Shown here in pieces: positions 26,642-32,871 of a stretch of 34,468 nt of DNA; position 1 is the first letter of the stretch; each line of letters starts with the position of its first letter. The stretch spans positions 1-34,468 of the forward strand of contig NZ_JAFIEU010000041.1 in the NCBI RefSeq assembly GCF_020832325.1, read 5' to 3'. The translations under genes and the position numbers were made by a program. Source of the stretch: Lunatimonas sp. GTDB taxonomy: Bacteria > Bacteroidota > Bacteroidia > Cytophagales > Cyclobacteriaceae. The notes under the pieces were generated by a model. It saw nothing but the letters and a program-made list of their open reading frames with translations, did no database searches and was not told the origin of the DNA.

Positions 26642-26890
26642 ATGGTTATGGAAACACTGGAAAAACTCCGCAGCGAATTAATCGATAGAATCGGTACCGT
26701 CAAAAACAAGGAACTTCTTGTTGCTCTTGATCATCTCATTTCATCTTATGATGCCGGCGATATACCGTTAGAACTGACTACTGATCAACAAGAGATGTTG
26801 GAAATGAGTGAAACAGACATCAAAAACGGGCGATTGATTTCCCAGGAAGCGATGGACAAACGAAACCTGGAATGGCTAAATGGACTGTAA
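26642..26890 (+). CDS. antitoxin of a RelE/ParE-type toxin-antitoxin pair
   Basis: This 82-aa acidic protein has no signal peptide. An N-terminal helix-rich region (ETLEKLRSELIDRIG, LLVALDHLISSYDAGD) is followed by a toxin-wrapping tail (EMSETDIKNGRLISQEAMDKRNLEWLNGL). Its layout resembles the small Bacteroidota antitoxins with a '...GLxQIKxGxxxxHEEVxxxYxKWL' tail that precede ParE toxins. The toxin gene starts inside its last codons (19-bp overlap). It likely represses its own promoter. No DNA-binding motif of the Phd or RHH type is obvious, so the family is not assigned. Confidence 0.75.
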   Translation: MVMETLEKLRSELIDRIGTVKNKELLVALDHLISSYDAGDIPLELTTDQQEMLEMSETDIKNGRLISQEAMDKRNLEWLNGL

Positions 26891-27186
26891 AATGGACCCG
26901 GACCGCAGACATCCAATTCGTTGGCATTTTGGACTATTGGGTTAAGCGGACCAAATCAACCGCCTATTCCAAAAAACTGATTAATCTGGTTTCCGAGAAA
27001 ACCTTACAAATCGCAAAATCACCTTTTTTGTATAAATTCACCGACTTTAGAGACACGAGAGTTGCCTTAGTGGGAAATTTCAGTATTTATTACAAAGTAG
27101 GGGATCGGGAGATCATCATTACTGCTTTTTGGGACAATCGCCAGGATCCTAAAAGACTTATCGAGGCGCTAAAGGAAGCAAAATAA
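26872..27186 (+). CDS. RelE/ParE family toxin
   Basis: This 104-aa basic protein has the ParE/RelE fold pattern: VKWTRTADIQFVGILDYWVKR, helix KLINLVSEKTLQIAKSPFLYKF, strands RVALVGNFSIYYKVGDREIIITAFWDNRQDPKRL. The final strand and the FWDNRQDP motif are typical of Bacteroidota ParE-like toxins. It either poisons gyrase (ParE) or cleaves mRNA at the ribosome (RelE), and sequence alone does not settle which. It overlaps its antitoxin by 19 bp. The pair sits in the 2.1-kb stretch bracketed by repeats. Confidence 0.88.
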   Translation: MAKWTVKWTRTADIQFVGILDYWVKRTKSTAYSKKLINLVSEKTLQIAKSPFLYKFTDFRDTRVALVGNFSIYYKVGDREIIITAFWDNRQDPKRLIEALKEAK

Positions 27187-27237
27187 TCGAAAACGTTTCA
27201 TCTGTCTATAATTGATTTTTAATGGTCAAATGGAATC

Positions 27238-27285
27238 CCTGCCTGCTGCAGGCAGGTCGCACGTTTTCCCCGGTAGCCATCGGGG
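27238..27285. repeat. two GC-rich palindromes, REP-like
   Basis: CCTGCCTGCTGCAGGCAGG (27238-27256) is a perfect inverted repeat about one central base. CCCCGGTAGCCATCGGGG (27268-27285) is a second hairpin. Both are of the type scattered between Bacteroidota genes. The gap 27187-27401 contains no gene. Confidence 0.6.
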
Positions 27286-27401
27286 CAGCCCTCTGTGTGC
27301 CGCTTGCGTCGTGCTCGATTTCATATGTCTTCAATTTGTCCTTTAACGGCCATACCTGACTGCTATACCTTCGGCAAGTAAACCGTCAAGTATGCTTTAT
27401 T

Positions 27402-27782
27402 TCATAAGCATTCCCTTGTGGAAATATTGATTAAATTATAAGGGGGAGCAGCAGGATAAAGATCCTGACAGATATAAGAATCCCTGCTTTCTGGAGTTTC
27501 ACTTATTTCAAAGTATATTTTGTCCCCAATTTGCCAATCGTCGATACCCGGAAGTTCAAGAGTCATTATTACGTTGGAATATGTTTTGCTGGTTATCGTT
27601 ACCGAACCTGTTTCAATTTCTTTGCCCTGTGGATCAGTTACTTTAATCAAATATCCCTCAGCCGTACCCCCGTTTCCAATAATAGTTCCGGTTAGACAAT
27701 TTGTGCCAGCAGGTTTAATGGATTCTGTACAACTAAAGCCAGATATTAACAGGGACAATAGTAAAATCAATGTCTTTCTCAT
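27402..27782 (-). CDS. predicted lipoprotein, unknown function
   Basis: This 126-aa protein has a lipobox (ILLLSLLISGFSC; lipidated Cys then TESIKPAG). The mature part looks like one small beta-sandwich: GTIIGNGGTAEGYLIKVTDPQGKEIETG, then NVIMTLELPG and KIYFEISE, with Cys residues near the start and end that could pair. It starts with a 4-bp overlap (ATGA type) with the upstream lipoprotein gene, so the two are translated together. I recognise no family. It lies inside the repeat-bracketed segment. Confidence 0.7.
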   Translation of the reverse strand: MRKTLILLLSLLISGFSCTESIKPAGTNCLTGTIIGNGGTAEGYLIKVTDPQGKEIETGSVTITSKTYSNVIMTLELPGIDDWQIGDKIYFEISETPESRDSYICQDLYPAAPPYNLINISTRECL

Positions 27783-28279
27783 GGCTCTACGTTTTTGAAT
27801 TCAAATTCTACGTCCGTATCTAAGTATTCTAATGGCAAGGAAACAAAAAAGAGAACATCAGTAATTGCAGCACAATCTTGTGGTTGGATTTTCAACTCAA
27901 CTTTGACTTTATTGCACATTCGTTCAGAAAACAATTCCTTAAAACGTCCGCATTCATAGGATTTCACCCGGCCTCCGACAATAAATTCATTTTCAAAATC
28001 AATTTCAGTTAGTGGAGTTTGGCATGTAAGCCAATCTTCCAATTCACTTGTCGAAGTGATCTTAACTGTTACGAGATCCTGCTCTGCCTTTTCTATTAAA
28101 GTGCAATTGTGTTCACCGACCAGCAGAGCGGTTATGTCCGAACCTACGGGGATCGATTCATCGCATACCTGATTACTTTGCTCTATGCAGGCAACTAATA
28201 AAAATATTACCAGAAAGGTTGAAACCAGTATTTTTACCTTACCAACTTGGCGCCGTTTGGTTTTATATTTTTCAATCAT
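27779..28279 (-). CDS. predicted lipoprotein, unknown function
   Basis: This 166-aa protein has an N-terminal basic stretch (MIEKYKTKRRQVGKVK) then LVSTFLVIFLLVAC, a lipobox with lipidated Cys and IEQSN following. The mature domain is beta-rich and contains several further Cys (HNC, LTCQ, YECG, MCNK, QDC), suggesting disulfides outside the cytoplasm. EIDFENEFIVGGRV resembles the 'DF...iivg' strand seen in small secreted Bacteroidota proteins, but no family is firm. It is first gene of a two-gene unit with the lipoprotein at 27402-27782, under a TAAATTTG promoter 22 bp upstream. Confidence 0.72.
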   Translation of the reverse strand: MIEKYKTKRRQVGKVKILVSTFLVIFLLVACIEQSNQVCDESIPVGSDITALLVGEHNCTLIEKAEQDLVTVKITSTSELEDWLTCQTPLTEIDFENEFIVGGRVKSYECGRFKELFSERMCNKVKVELKIQPQDCAAITDVLFFVSLPLEYLDTDVEFEFKNVEP

Positions 28280-28300
28280 GATTTTTAATTAAAATGGAAA

Positions 28301-28308
28301 CAAATTTA
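28301..28308 (-). promoter_or_regulatory. promoter -7 element TAAATTTG for lipoprotein pair
   Basis: Read on the minus strand this is an exact TAnnTTTG, with TTGTTT about 13 bp upstream. The leader to the ATG at 28279 is about 15 nt. Confidence 0.6.
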
Positions 28309-28617
28309 TAGATTAAACAATCTAAGCCTTTTACCAGTTGATTGTCTTGATTTGTCGATTAATACGCTATATTTTATCTTAAATGTTGTATACAGCTTAA
28401 AACAGCATGTTTCCTCCACCCAACTTCCTTGTTTACAGTACGTAGAGACATCCTAAAACGCTACATATTAGCCAAAGATTTATGGATAAAATACTTTATT
28501 CTTATACTCATTGAAGATTTGTTTCTCAAAGGAATGGAGTGATAGATGGGTTTAGTAAATACTACATCCGGTTGGGGTTCACCTAATACCTCTTTTAAAA
28601 ATAATATCGCTTGTGAA

Positions 28618-28800
28618 GATTTCAGGGCTAACGCCTCTGGGTGGCTCTTGGGGATATGCGGATTCTACTACTAACATGACAGGGCTACGCCCCTTTGGGT
28701 TGGTCGACGACTTTGCGACAGGTTTTTTTGATTACTTATGGAAACGAGGGAAACGGACTTATCCCCTCTATTTTCTTCGCGTCTTTGCGTGAACCTCTTC
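28618..28800. repeat. REP-like dispersed repeat, copy 2
   Basis: This copy is homologous to 26309-26488 in the same orientation. AGGGCTAACGCCTCT (28624-28638) and AGGGCTACGCCCCT (28681-28694) correspond to the two mini-palindromes. ACTTTGCGACAG, the T-run with GATT, GAAACGA and CGTCTTTGCGTGA are shared. The spacing between the two palindromes is slightly longer here. The rest of the 28280-28868 gap has no gene. Confidence 0.8.
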
Positions 28801-28868
28801 TGCCGAAAAGACCGGAACGGTAATGATTTCATAATAACCCAGAGGCGAAAAACTTTCTAAATCCTCCT

Positions 28869-29423
28869 TTATACCCCCACCTCACAACGCTCCCCGGCAA
28901 GTAGCCGCTTGATCTCCTCAGGGTCCCGGTTTTTCTTGATTTCTTTTTGGTAGGCGGCGTGTTCCTGTTTGAATTTTTTCCGGTAAATAGCCTCCACAAA
29001 ACGCCTGATATCCGTTTTGGTTTCCAACTTCAGCGGAGGCACCGTAGTCGGCTTGTCGTCCTCTCCCTTGGCCACCATTGTAAAGTATGAGGTGTTGGTG
29101 TGCTTCACGATCCCAGTTTTTACGTTTTCGGAAATAACCTTGATCCCGATGATCATGGAGCTGTTTCCTACATAGTTGACCGACGCCATCAGGGATACCA
29201 GTTCACCCACCTCCACGGGCTGCAAAAAATCCACTGTGTCCACCGAAACAGTCACACAATAGGCCCCGCTGTGCTTGCTGGCGGTGGCATACGCTACCTT
29301 GTCCATCAGGGACAGTAAAATTCCTCCATGTATCTTTCCCCCAAAGTTGGCATAAGAAGGGATCATTAATTCCGTAATCGTCACCCGCGAGAAGCTTGAG
29401 GGTCGGGCATCTAGTTGTTCCAT
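28869..29423 (-). CDS. acyl-CoA thioesterase, hotdog fold (YciA/BACH type)
   Basis: This 184-aa hotdog protein hydrolyses acyl-CoA to free acid and CoA. The signature GGKIHGGILLSLMDKVAYATASKHS carries the Asp of the LMD turn in the long helix. VTVSVDTVDFLQPVEVGE and a final strand (TNTSYFTMVA) follow. A charged C-terminal extension (EAIYRKKFKQEHAAYQKEIKKNRD) is common in Bacteroidota members. It is divergent from the NTF2-like gene across a perfect palindrome. A degenerate partial copy of its N-terminal segment lies at 30923-30997. Substrate chain length is unknown. Confidence 0.9.
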   Translation of the reverse strand: MEQLDARPSSFSRVTITELMIPSYANFGGKIHGGILLSLMDKVAYATASKHSGAYCVTVSVDTVDFLQPVEVGELVSLMASVNYVGNSSMIIGIKVISENVKTGIVKHTNTSYFTMVAKGEDDKPTTVPPLKLETKTDIRRFVEAIYRKKFKQEHAAYQKEIKKNRDPEEIKRLLAGERCEVGV

Positions 29424-29440
29424 ACTTTCAAATAACGGAT

Positions 29441-29454
29441 AAATTGCGCAATTT
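29441..29454. promoter_or_regulatory. 14-bp palindrome in divergent promoter region
   Basis: AAATTGCGCAATTT is a perfect palindrome. On each strand it forms part of a promoter-like TAAATTG or TAAAATTG box (one base off TAnnTTTG), so two -7 elements face each other over it. It lies 18 bp from the thioesterase start and 25 bp before the NTF2-like start. A TTTG repeats upstream on the minus strand (TTTGAAGGTTTG). It may be a shared operator. Confidence 0.45.
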
Positions 29455-29479
29455 TACCCGTATCAAACCTTCAAACCCT

Positions 29480-29929
29480 ATGAAAAAACTACTGCTTGCT
29501 TTTTTGCTTTTCGGCGTTACGCTCTCCGCTTGGGCGCAAACTTCCGACGAAGAAGCGCTCCAGGCCTTGATTCAGGATTCCTTTGACCATATTTGGTCTG
29601 AATTGGACGCGGAAAAGATCCCCGATTACTACCTACCTGACTTCCTCTTGCTGGAGCACGGCGAGGTGTGGGACAACGCCTTTATCGCCACCTATTTTGA
29701 GGGGGCGAGGACCAGGCCTCAACGGCCTATCCGCACCAACAGCTTTGAATTTATCCGTACGGATGTCCAGGGGGACATAGCTTGGATTGCCTATCACAAC
29801 TACGCAGACTTTGCCATCGAAGGACAGGAAACCCGCAAGGCCTACTGGCTGGAAAGCGCCGTGGCCCTAAAGACTCCGCAGGGATGGAAACTGAAAATGC
29901 TGCACTCTACCCGGGGAAAGGTCGATTAA
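29480..29929 (+). CDS. secreted NTF2/SnoaL-like (DUF4440-type) protein
   Basis: This 149-aa protein has a signal peptide (LLLAFLLFGVTLSAWA, cut before QTSDEE), which fixes the start at 29480 within a longer open frame. The mature domain follows the NTF2-like cone fold: a first helix (ALQALIQDSFDHIWSELDAEKI), YYLPDFLLLEHGEVW, then strands (FEFIRTDVQGDIAWIAYHNYADFAI, YWLESAVALKTPQGWKLKMLHST). Such proteins bind small hydrophobic ligands or act as isomerases, and no catalytic pair is identifiable. The last 35 codons are duplicated at 30998-31099. It is divergent from the thioesterase. Confidence 0.8.
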   Translation: MKKLLLAFLLFGVTLSAWAQTSDEEALQALIQDSFDHIWSELDAEKIPDYYLPDFLLLEHGEVWDNAFIATYFEGARTRPQRPIRTNSFEFIRTDVQGDIAWIAYHNYADFAIEGQETRKAYWLESAVALKTPQGWKLKMLHSTRGKVD

Positions 29930-30059
29930 AGCTAACTAGCCTACATTCCATAACACACGCATTTGTATGAAGCGATGTTTGGGGGATTCAAAGGGAGATG
30001 GGTCAGTTTCTCAGCGTTGTCAGGCGAGATGCTGTGCGGTATGGAAATAAGCTACTTTC

Positions 30060-30553
30060 CTAGTCCTCTTTTCTTTGTGTAGGGTCTTCGTCCGCCTGTT
30101 TGTCTAGTAGTTTTTTTAGGGATTCGATATCGGCAAGGTCTTTTGCCCGTCCGGAAACCTGTTTGTTCTTTATGAAATCATTGGCACTGATGAACGATAA
30201 TTGCAAGCCGTCAATATCGGTCTCGACACGGGCGTTGTAGGCCTCGTCAAAGTCAACTCCAGATATGGCGTTAAGGATGTCGATGCGCAATGGCGGATAA
30301 CCCAATTGGGTAACATAATTTTCGCGTAGAAAATCATCCTCTGTAAGCCGGAGCTGATCAAATCCGAAATCAGCTATCACCTTGACCATCCTACGGGCGT
30401 TTTCCGCATCGGGTTTTATCCATATATCGAGGTCTCCAGTATTTCTCGGTCTTCCGTGAAAGGAAAGTGCATACGCGCCAACCACCATATATTATATTTT
30501 ACGTGGTGCTTGTTGAGAAACTCCACAAACTCGATGAAATCCTGTTCAAGCAT
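30060..30553 (-). pseudogene. nucleotidyltransferase (DUF6036/AbiEii-like), frameshifted by 5-bp duplication
   Basis: The intact part (30060-30488) reads VVGAYALSFHGRPRNTGDLDIWI, the nucleotidyltransferase GxxA...R...T.DLD active-site block, then ISANDFIKNK and a helical end. Its ATG at 30488 starts mid-fold. Upstream, an ATG at 30553 opens a frame encoding the missing N-terminus (MLEQDFIEFVEFLNKHHVKY), but it is out of frame. Between the two, AATAT occurs twice (minus strand AAAATATAATATATGG). Removing one copy gives ...HHVKYMVVGAYA..., exactly as in relatives. The upstream frame stops at 30416. The gene is either dead, restarts at 30488, or switches by slippage. It is coupled to the small protein upstream. 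Confidence 0.8.
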
Positions 30554-30752
30554 CGAGATTCCGCTGGTTTATTGCTTTTTCAATGTGTTCGGGGTAGCTT
30601 CCAAGCAACCAACTGTAGTATGCCCTGCGCAAGCGTGTCACTTCGGCTATCCGCTCAGAAGCCGGACGGTCTAACCAAAACAGGATATCCCGGAGGTCTT
30701 CCTCGTCTATCTTTACTTGGTTGGCCACCATTGCCATCTTCCGGTTTTTCAT
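30546..30752 (-). CDS. small partner protein of the nucleotidyltransferase
   Basis: This 68-aa protein contains VDEEDLRDILFWLDRPASERIAEVTRLRRAYY in pattern. This is the shape of small proteins found directly before DUF6036-like nucleotidyltransferase genes, often taken as antitoxin or partner. Later ATGs (codons 6 and 8) are also possible starts. Its stop overlaps the nucleotidyltransferase start by 8 bp (ATGCTTGA). A palindrome and promoter-like box lie 25-50 bp upstream. A toxin-antitoxin role is inferred from arrangement only. Confidence 0.7.
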   Translation of the reverse strand: MKNRKMAMVANQVKIDEEDLRDILFWLDRPASERIAEVTRLRRAYYSWLLGSYPEHIEKAINQRNLDA

Positions 30753-30776
30753 AGAGTCTATACTAACTTATCAATG

Positions 30777-30800
30777 TAAATATACAAAATGTCGGACATT
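30777..30800 (-). promoter_or_regulatory. promoter box plus operator palindrome of the nucleotidyltransferase pair
   Basis: On the minus strand TATATTTA (30784-30777) is one base off TAnnTTTG. AATGTCGGACATT (30788-30800) is an inverted repeat about one central base. It sits just upstream of the box, where a bound protein would block polymerase. This is the layout expected for an autoregulated small operon. Confidence 0.4.
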
Positions 30801-30821
30801 AATAAAAAAGGGAAAGGGCGT

Positions 30822-30922
30822 CTACCCGTTCCAGTCCGTGTCCTTTCTGATGTCTTTGACAAACTTACCATTGGGAAAATCCTTATCGAGGCAATTGCTT
30901 TTCAGATAATCCAATACACTTT
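30822..30922 (-). pseudogene. orphan gene fragment, C-terminal end only
   Basis: On the minus strand, an open stretch reads QQSVLDYLKSNCLDKDFPNG then KFVKDIRKDTDWNG and a TAG at 30824-30822. The amino-acid composition is protein-like, but no start exists. The frame is cut at 30923, exactly where homology to the thioesterase begins. It is probably the 3' end of a gene broken by the rearrangement. No family is assigned. Confidence 0.4.
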
Positions 30923-31103
30923 GCTGTGTTTGCTGGCGGTGGCCTAGGCTACCTTATTCATCAGGTACAGGAATATTACTCCGTGGATCTTTTGCCCTCG
31001 AAGGACAGGAAACCCGCAAGGCCTACTGGCTGGAAAGTGCCTTGGTCCTAAAGACACCGCAGGGATGGAAACTGAAAATGCTGCACTCTACCCGAGGATA
31101 GAT
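30923..31103. pseudogene. chimeric remnant: thioesterase piece fused to NTF2-like 3' end
   Basis: Bases 30923-30997 match the thioesterase segment 29268-29342 (roughly 84% identical). On the minus strand they read GQKIHGVIFLYLMNKVA, then a stop where the parent has Tyr, then ATASKHS. Bases 30998-31099 match the 3' end of the NTF2-like gene (29818-29925, about 95% identical). On the plus strand they read LEGQETRKAYWLESALVLKT and on to HSTRG and a TAG. The 475 bp between these pieces in the parent locus are missing here. CTTT is shared at the joint. The catalytic Asp is changed to Asn. Confidence 0.85.
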
Positions 31104-31115
31104 AGACTAGGTGCC

Positions 31116-31556
31116 TTAGTCTTTTTTTCTCCACTCCATCACCACGTAGTCAAGTCCACCTTTTGTAAACGTTTCAGGAGTACATGCCAGACCAAACCTT
31201 TCGTAAAAGCCGGTTTTTGCTTTTCGTGCATTGCACCAAATTCTTGAATAGCCGTCCTCCTGTAGGCCACGAAGTACATGGTGCAACAGAAGGGATCCAT
31301 AGCCATTCCCCTGATGGGCTTCCAGCGTGGCAAATTTCCGGAACTGTACCTCCTTTCGATTCGCAAACACCGAAACTACCGACACCACCGTACCATCAAG
31401 ATATAAACCCCAGTGGCTACCGTCGCGGTCATCATCTAACCGAACGTAGTCTAGGTCACGGTCCGGCCACATGACCTGATGGCGTAAAGACCACACCAAA
31501 TCCAAGTTAACAGATCCTATGCGTACGTTTTTAGGTAATTTTTTGCTTATTTGCAT
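31116..31556 (-). CDS. GNAT family N-acetyltransferase
   Basis: This 146-aa protein has the GNAT core. Strands are WGLYLDGTVVSVVSVFANR and VQFRKFATL. The acetyl-CoA pyrophosphate loop is HQGNGYGSLLLHHVL (Q-x-G-x-G/Y), and the C-terminal IWCNARKAKTGFYERFGL block closes the fold. An in-frame ATG at 31607 would run through the start of the divergent gene, so I prefer the ATG at 31556 (MQISKKLPKNVRIG). A TATTTTTG promoter element (31568-31561 on the minus strand) lies only 5 bp upstream. The transcript may thus be nearly leaderless. Substrate unknown. Confidence 0.87.
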   Translation of the reverse strand: MQISKKLPKNVRIGSVNLDLVWSLRHQVMWPDRDLDYVRLDDDRDGSHWGLYLDGTVVSVVSVFANRKEVQFRKFATLEAHQGNGYGSLLLHHVLRGLQEDGYSRIWCNARKAKTGFYERFGLACTPETFTKGGLDYVVMEWRKKD

Positions 31557-31560
31557 CTGG

Positions 31561-31568
31561 CAAAAATA
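31561..31568 (-). promoter_or_regulatory. GNAT gene promoter -7 element TATTTTTG
   Basis: An exact TAnnTTTG on the minus strand abuts the GNAT start codon at 31556, so the RNA would begin at or very near the ATG. It also lies 17-24 bp before the divergent DUF3472 gene start. Confidence 0.45.
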
Positions 31569-31584
31569 ACCAACCGGGCGCAAA

Positions 31585-32847
31585 ATGGGTTTTTTATCTC
31601 CCTTCATCTTTCAGTTATTTCTACTACTTACCGCTTCCTTCCCCTCTGCGACCGTCCCCTTAGGCGGAAATGCCTATCAGACATCGGGCACTATGCTGGA
31701 GCCTGTATCAGGGGAGGGGATCAGCAGTTGGAGCCATATCGATACCGAATACGCCATTTACTTTTACCTGGACAAGGGCACAAAGGTGACTTTGGCGCTC
31801 AACGCGCAGCCCCAGCAGGCCACGGCCATCCTAGCCGCCCGGATAGGAGGTAAGGAACAGGAATTCACACTCAAGCCAGGACAGGGCTCTGTAGATTTGG
31901 GTAGCTGGGATCTTGGACCGGGTTATCAGTGCCTGCAGTTGACGGCAGTGGATAGGGAAGGCTCGCACTTTGGGCATTTTTCCGACCTGGTCATAACCCC
32001 CGAAGAAGAGGTAAACCTGCACTACGTCAAAGACAACGAAGCAAATCGATTCTATTGGGGGAGAAGGGGTCCATCGGTTCACCTCAGGTATGAGGTACCA
32101 GAAAACCGCTCCTTCAAATGGTTTTACAACGAGATGACCGTGCCGGAAGGCCAAGATCCTATTGGATCCTATTTTATGGCCAACGGATTTGGTGAGGGTT
32201 ATTTCGGCATCCAAGTCAACTCCCCTACCGAAAGGCGTATCCTGTTTTCCGTTTGGAGTCCCTACCAGACAGACAATCCCAAGGAAATCCCAGAAGACGA
32301 ACGCATCCGCCTGCTTCGCAAAGGGATAGATGTGTACACCGGAGAGTTTGGCAACGAAGGCTCGGGAGGGCAAAGTTACCTCAGATACGCTTGGAAATCT
32401 GGCGTAACCTACCGCTTCCTCAATTCGGTGGAGCCTGACGGAAAGGGCAATACGGTCTACACGGCTTATTTTTACGACCCGGAAATGGAGGAGTGGCTGT
32501 TGATAGCCTCTTTTGCCAGACCCAAAACAGACACCTGGTACAGTCGCCCCCATTCATTTCTTGAAAACTTCAACCCGCTGTATGGACACGTCGGACGGAA
32601 GGTTTTTTATCAAAACCAATGGATCGGAGATATAGCAGGCAACTGGCATCCCATCGGCAAAGCTACCTTTACCGGTGACGATATCGCCCGAAGGGGCTAC
32701 CGCCTGGATTTTGCCGGAGGTGCAGAAGGACAGCGCTTCTTCTTACAAAATGGAGGTTTTTTCCAGCCTCATACAGATATCGGCACCGCACATACCATAC
32801 CCTTGCCGCTTAATGAGCCTCCGGTTTCCCTTGAAGCTTTACCCTAA
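31585..32847 (+). CDS. secreted DUF5077-DUF3472 protein
   Basis: This 420-aa protein has a signal peptide (MGFLSPFIFQLFLLLTASFPSA). The N-terminal DUF5077-type beta-sandwich starts at VPLGGNAYQTSG. The C-terminal DUF3472 domain includes RRGPSVHLRYEVPENRSFKWFYNEM, GYFGIQVNSPTERRILFSVWSPYQTDNP, GNEGSGGQSYLRYAWKSGVTYRFL and a YGHVGRKVFYQNQWI tail. Both domains occur together in secreted Bacteroidota proteins near polysaccharide- and sulfatase-type genes. No catalytic residues are known. The sulfatase gene follows by 24 bp, so they share a transcript. It is divergent from the GNAT gene. Confidence 0.88.
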   Translation: MGFLSPFIFQLFLLLTASFPSATVPLGGNAYQTSGTMLEPVSGEGISSWSHIDTEYAIYFYLDKGTKVTLALNAQPQQATAILAARIGGKEQEFTLKPGQGSVDLGSWDLGPGYQCLQLTAVDREGSHFGHFSDLVITPEEEVNLHYVKDNEANRFYWGRRGPSVHLRYEVPENRSFKWFYNEMTVPEGQDPIGSYFMANGFGEGYFGIQVNSPTERRILFSVWSPYQTDNPKEIPEDERIRLLRKGIDVYTGEFGNEGSGGQSYLRYAWKSGVTYRFLNSVEPDGKGNTVYTAYFYDPEMEEWLLIASFARPKTDTWYSRPHSFLENFNPLYGHVGRKVFYQNQWIGDIAGNWHPIGKATFTGDDIARRGYRLDFAGGAEGQRFFLQNGGFFQPHTDIGTAHTIPLPLNEPPVSLEALP

Positions 32848-32871
32848 AAATCCATTCATACCCCAAAAGAC

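Noticed and set aside
26309-28800. CRISPR-like array from the recurring GGGCTA(A)CGCCC units
   Set aside because: Only four units in two pairs, with no regular spacers and no cas genes; the pattern fits REP-type elements.
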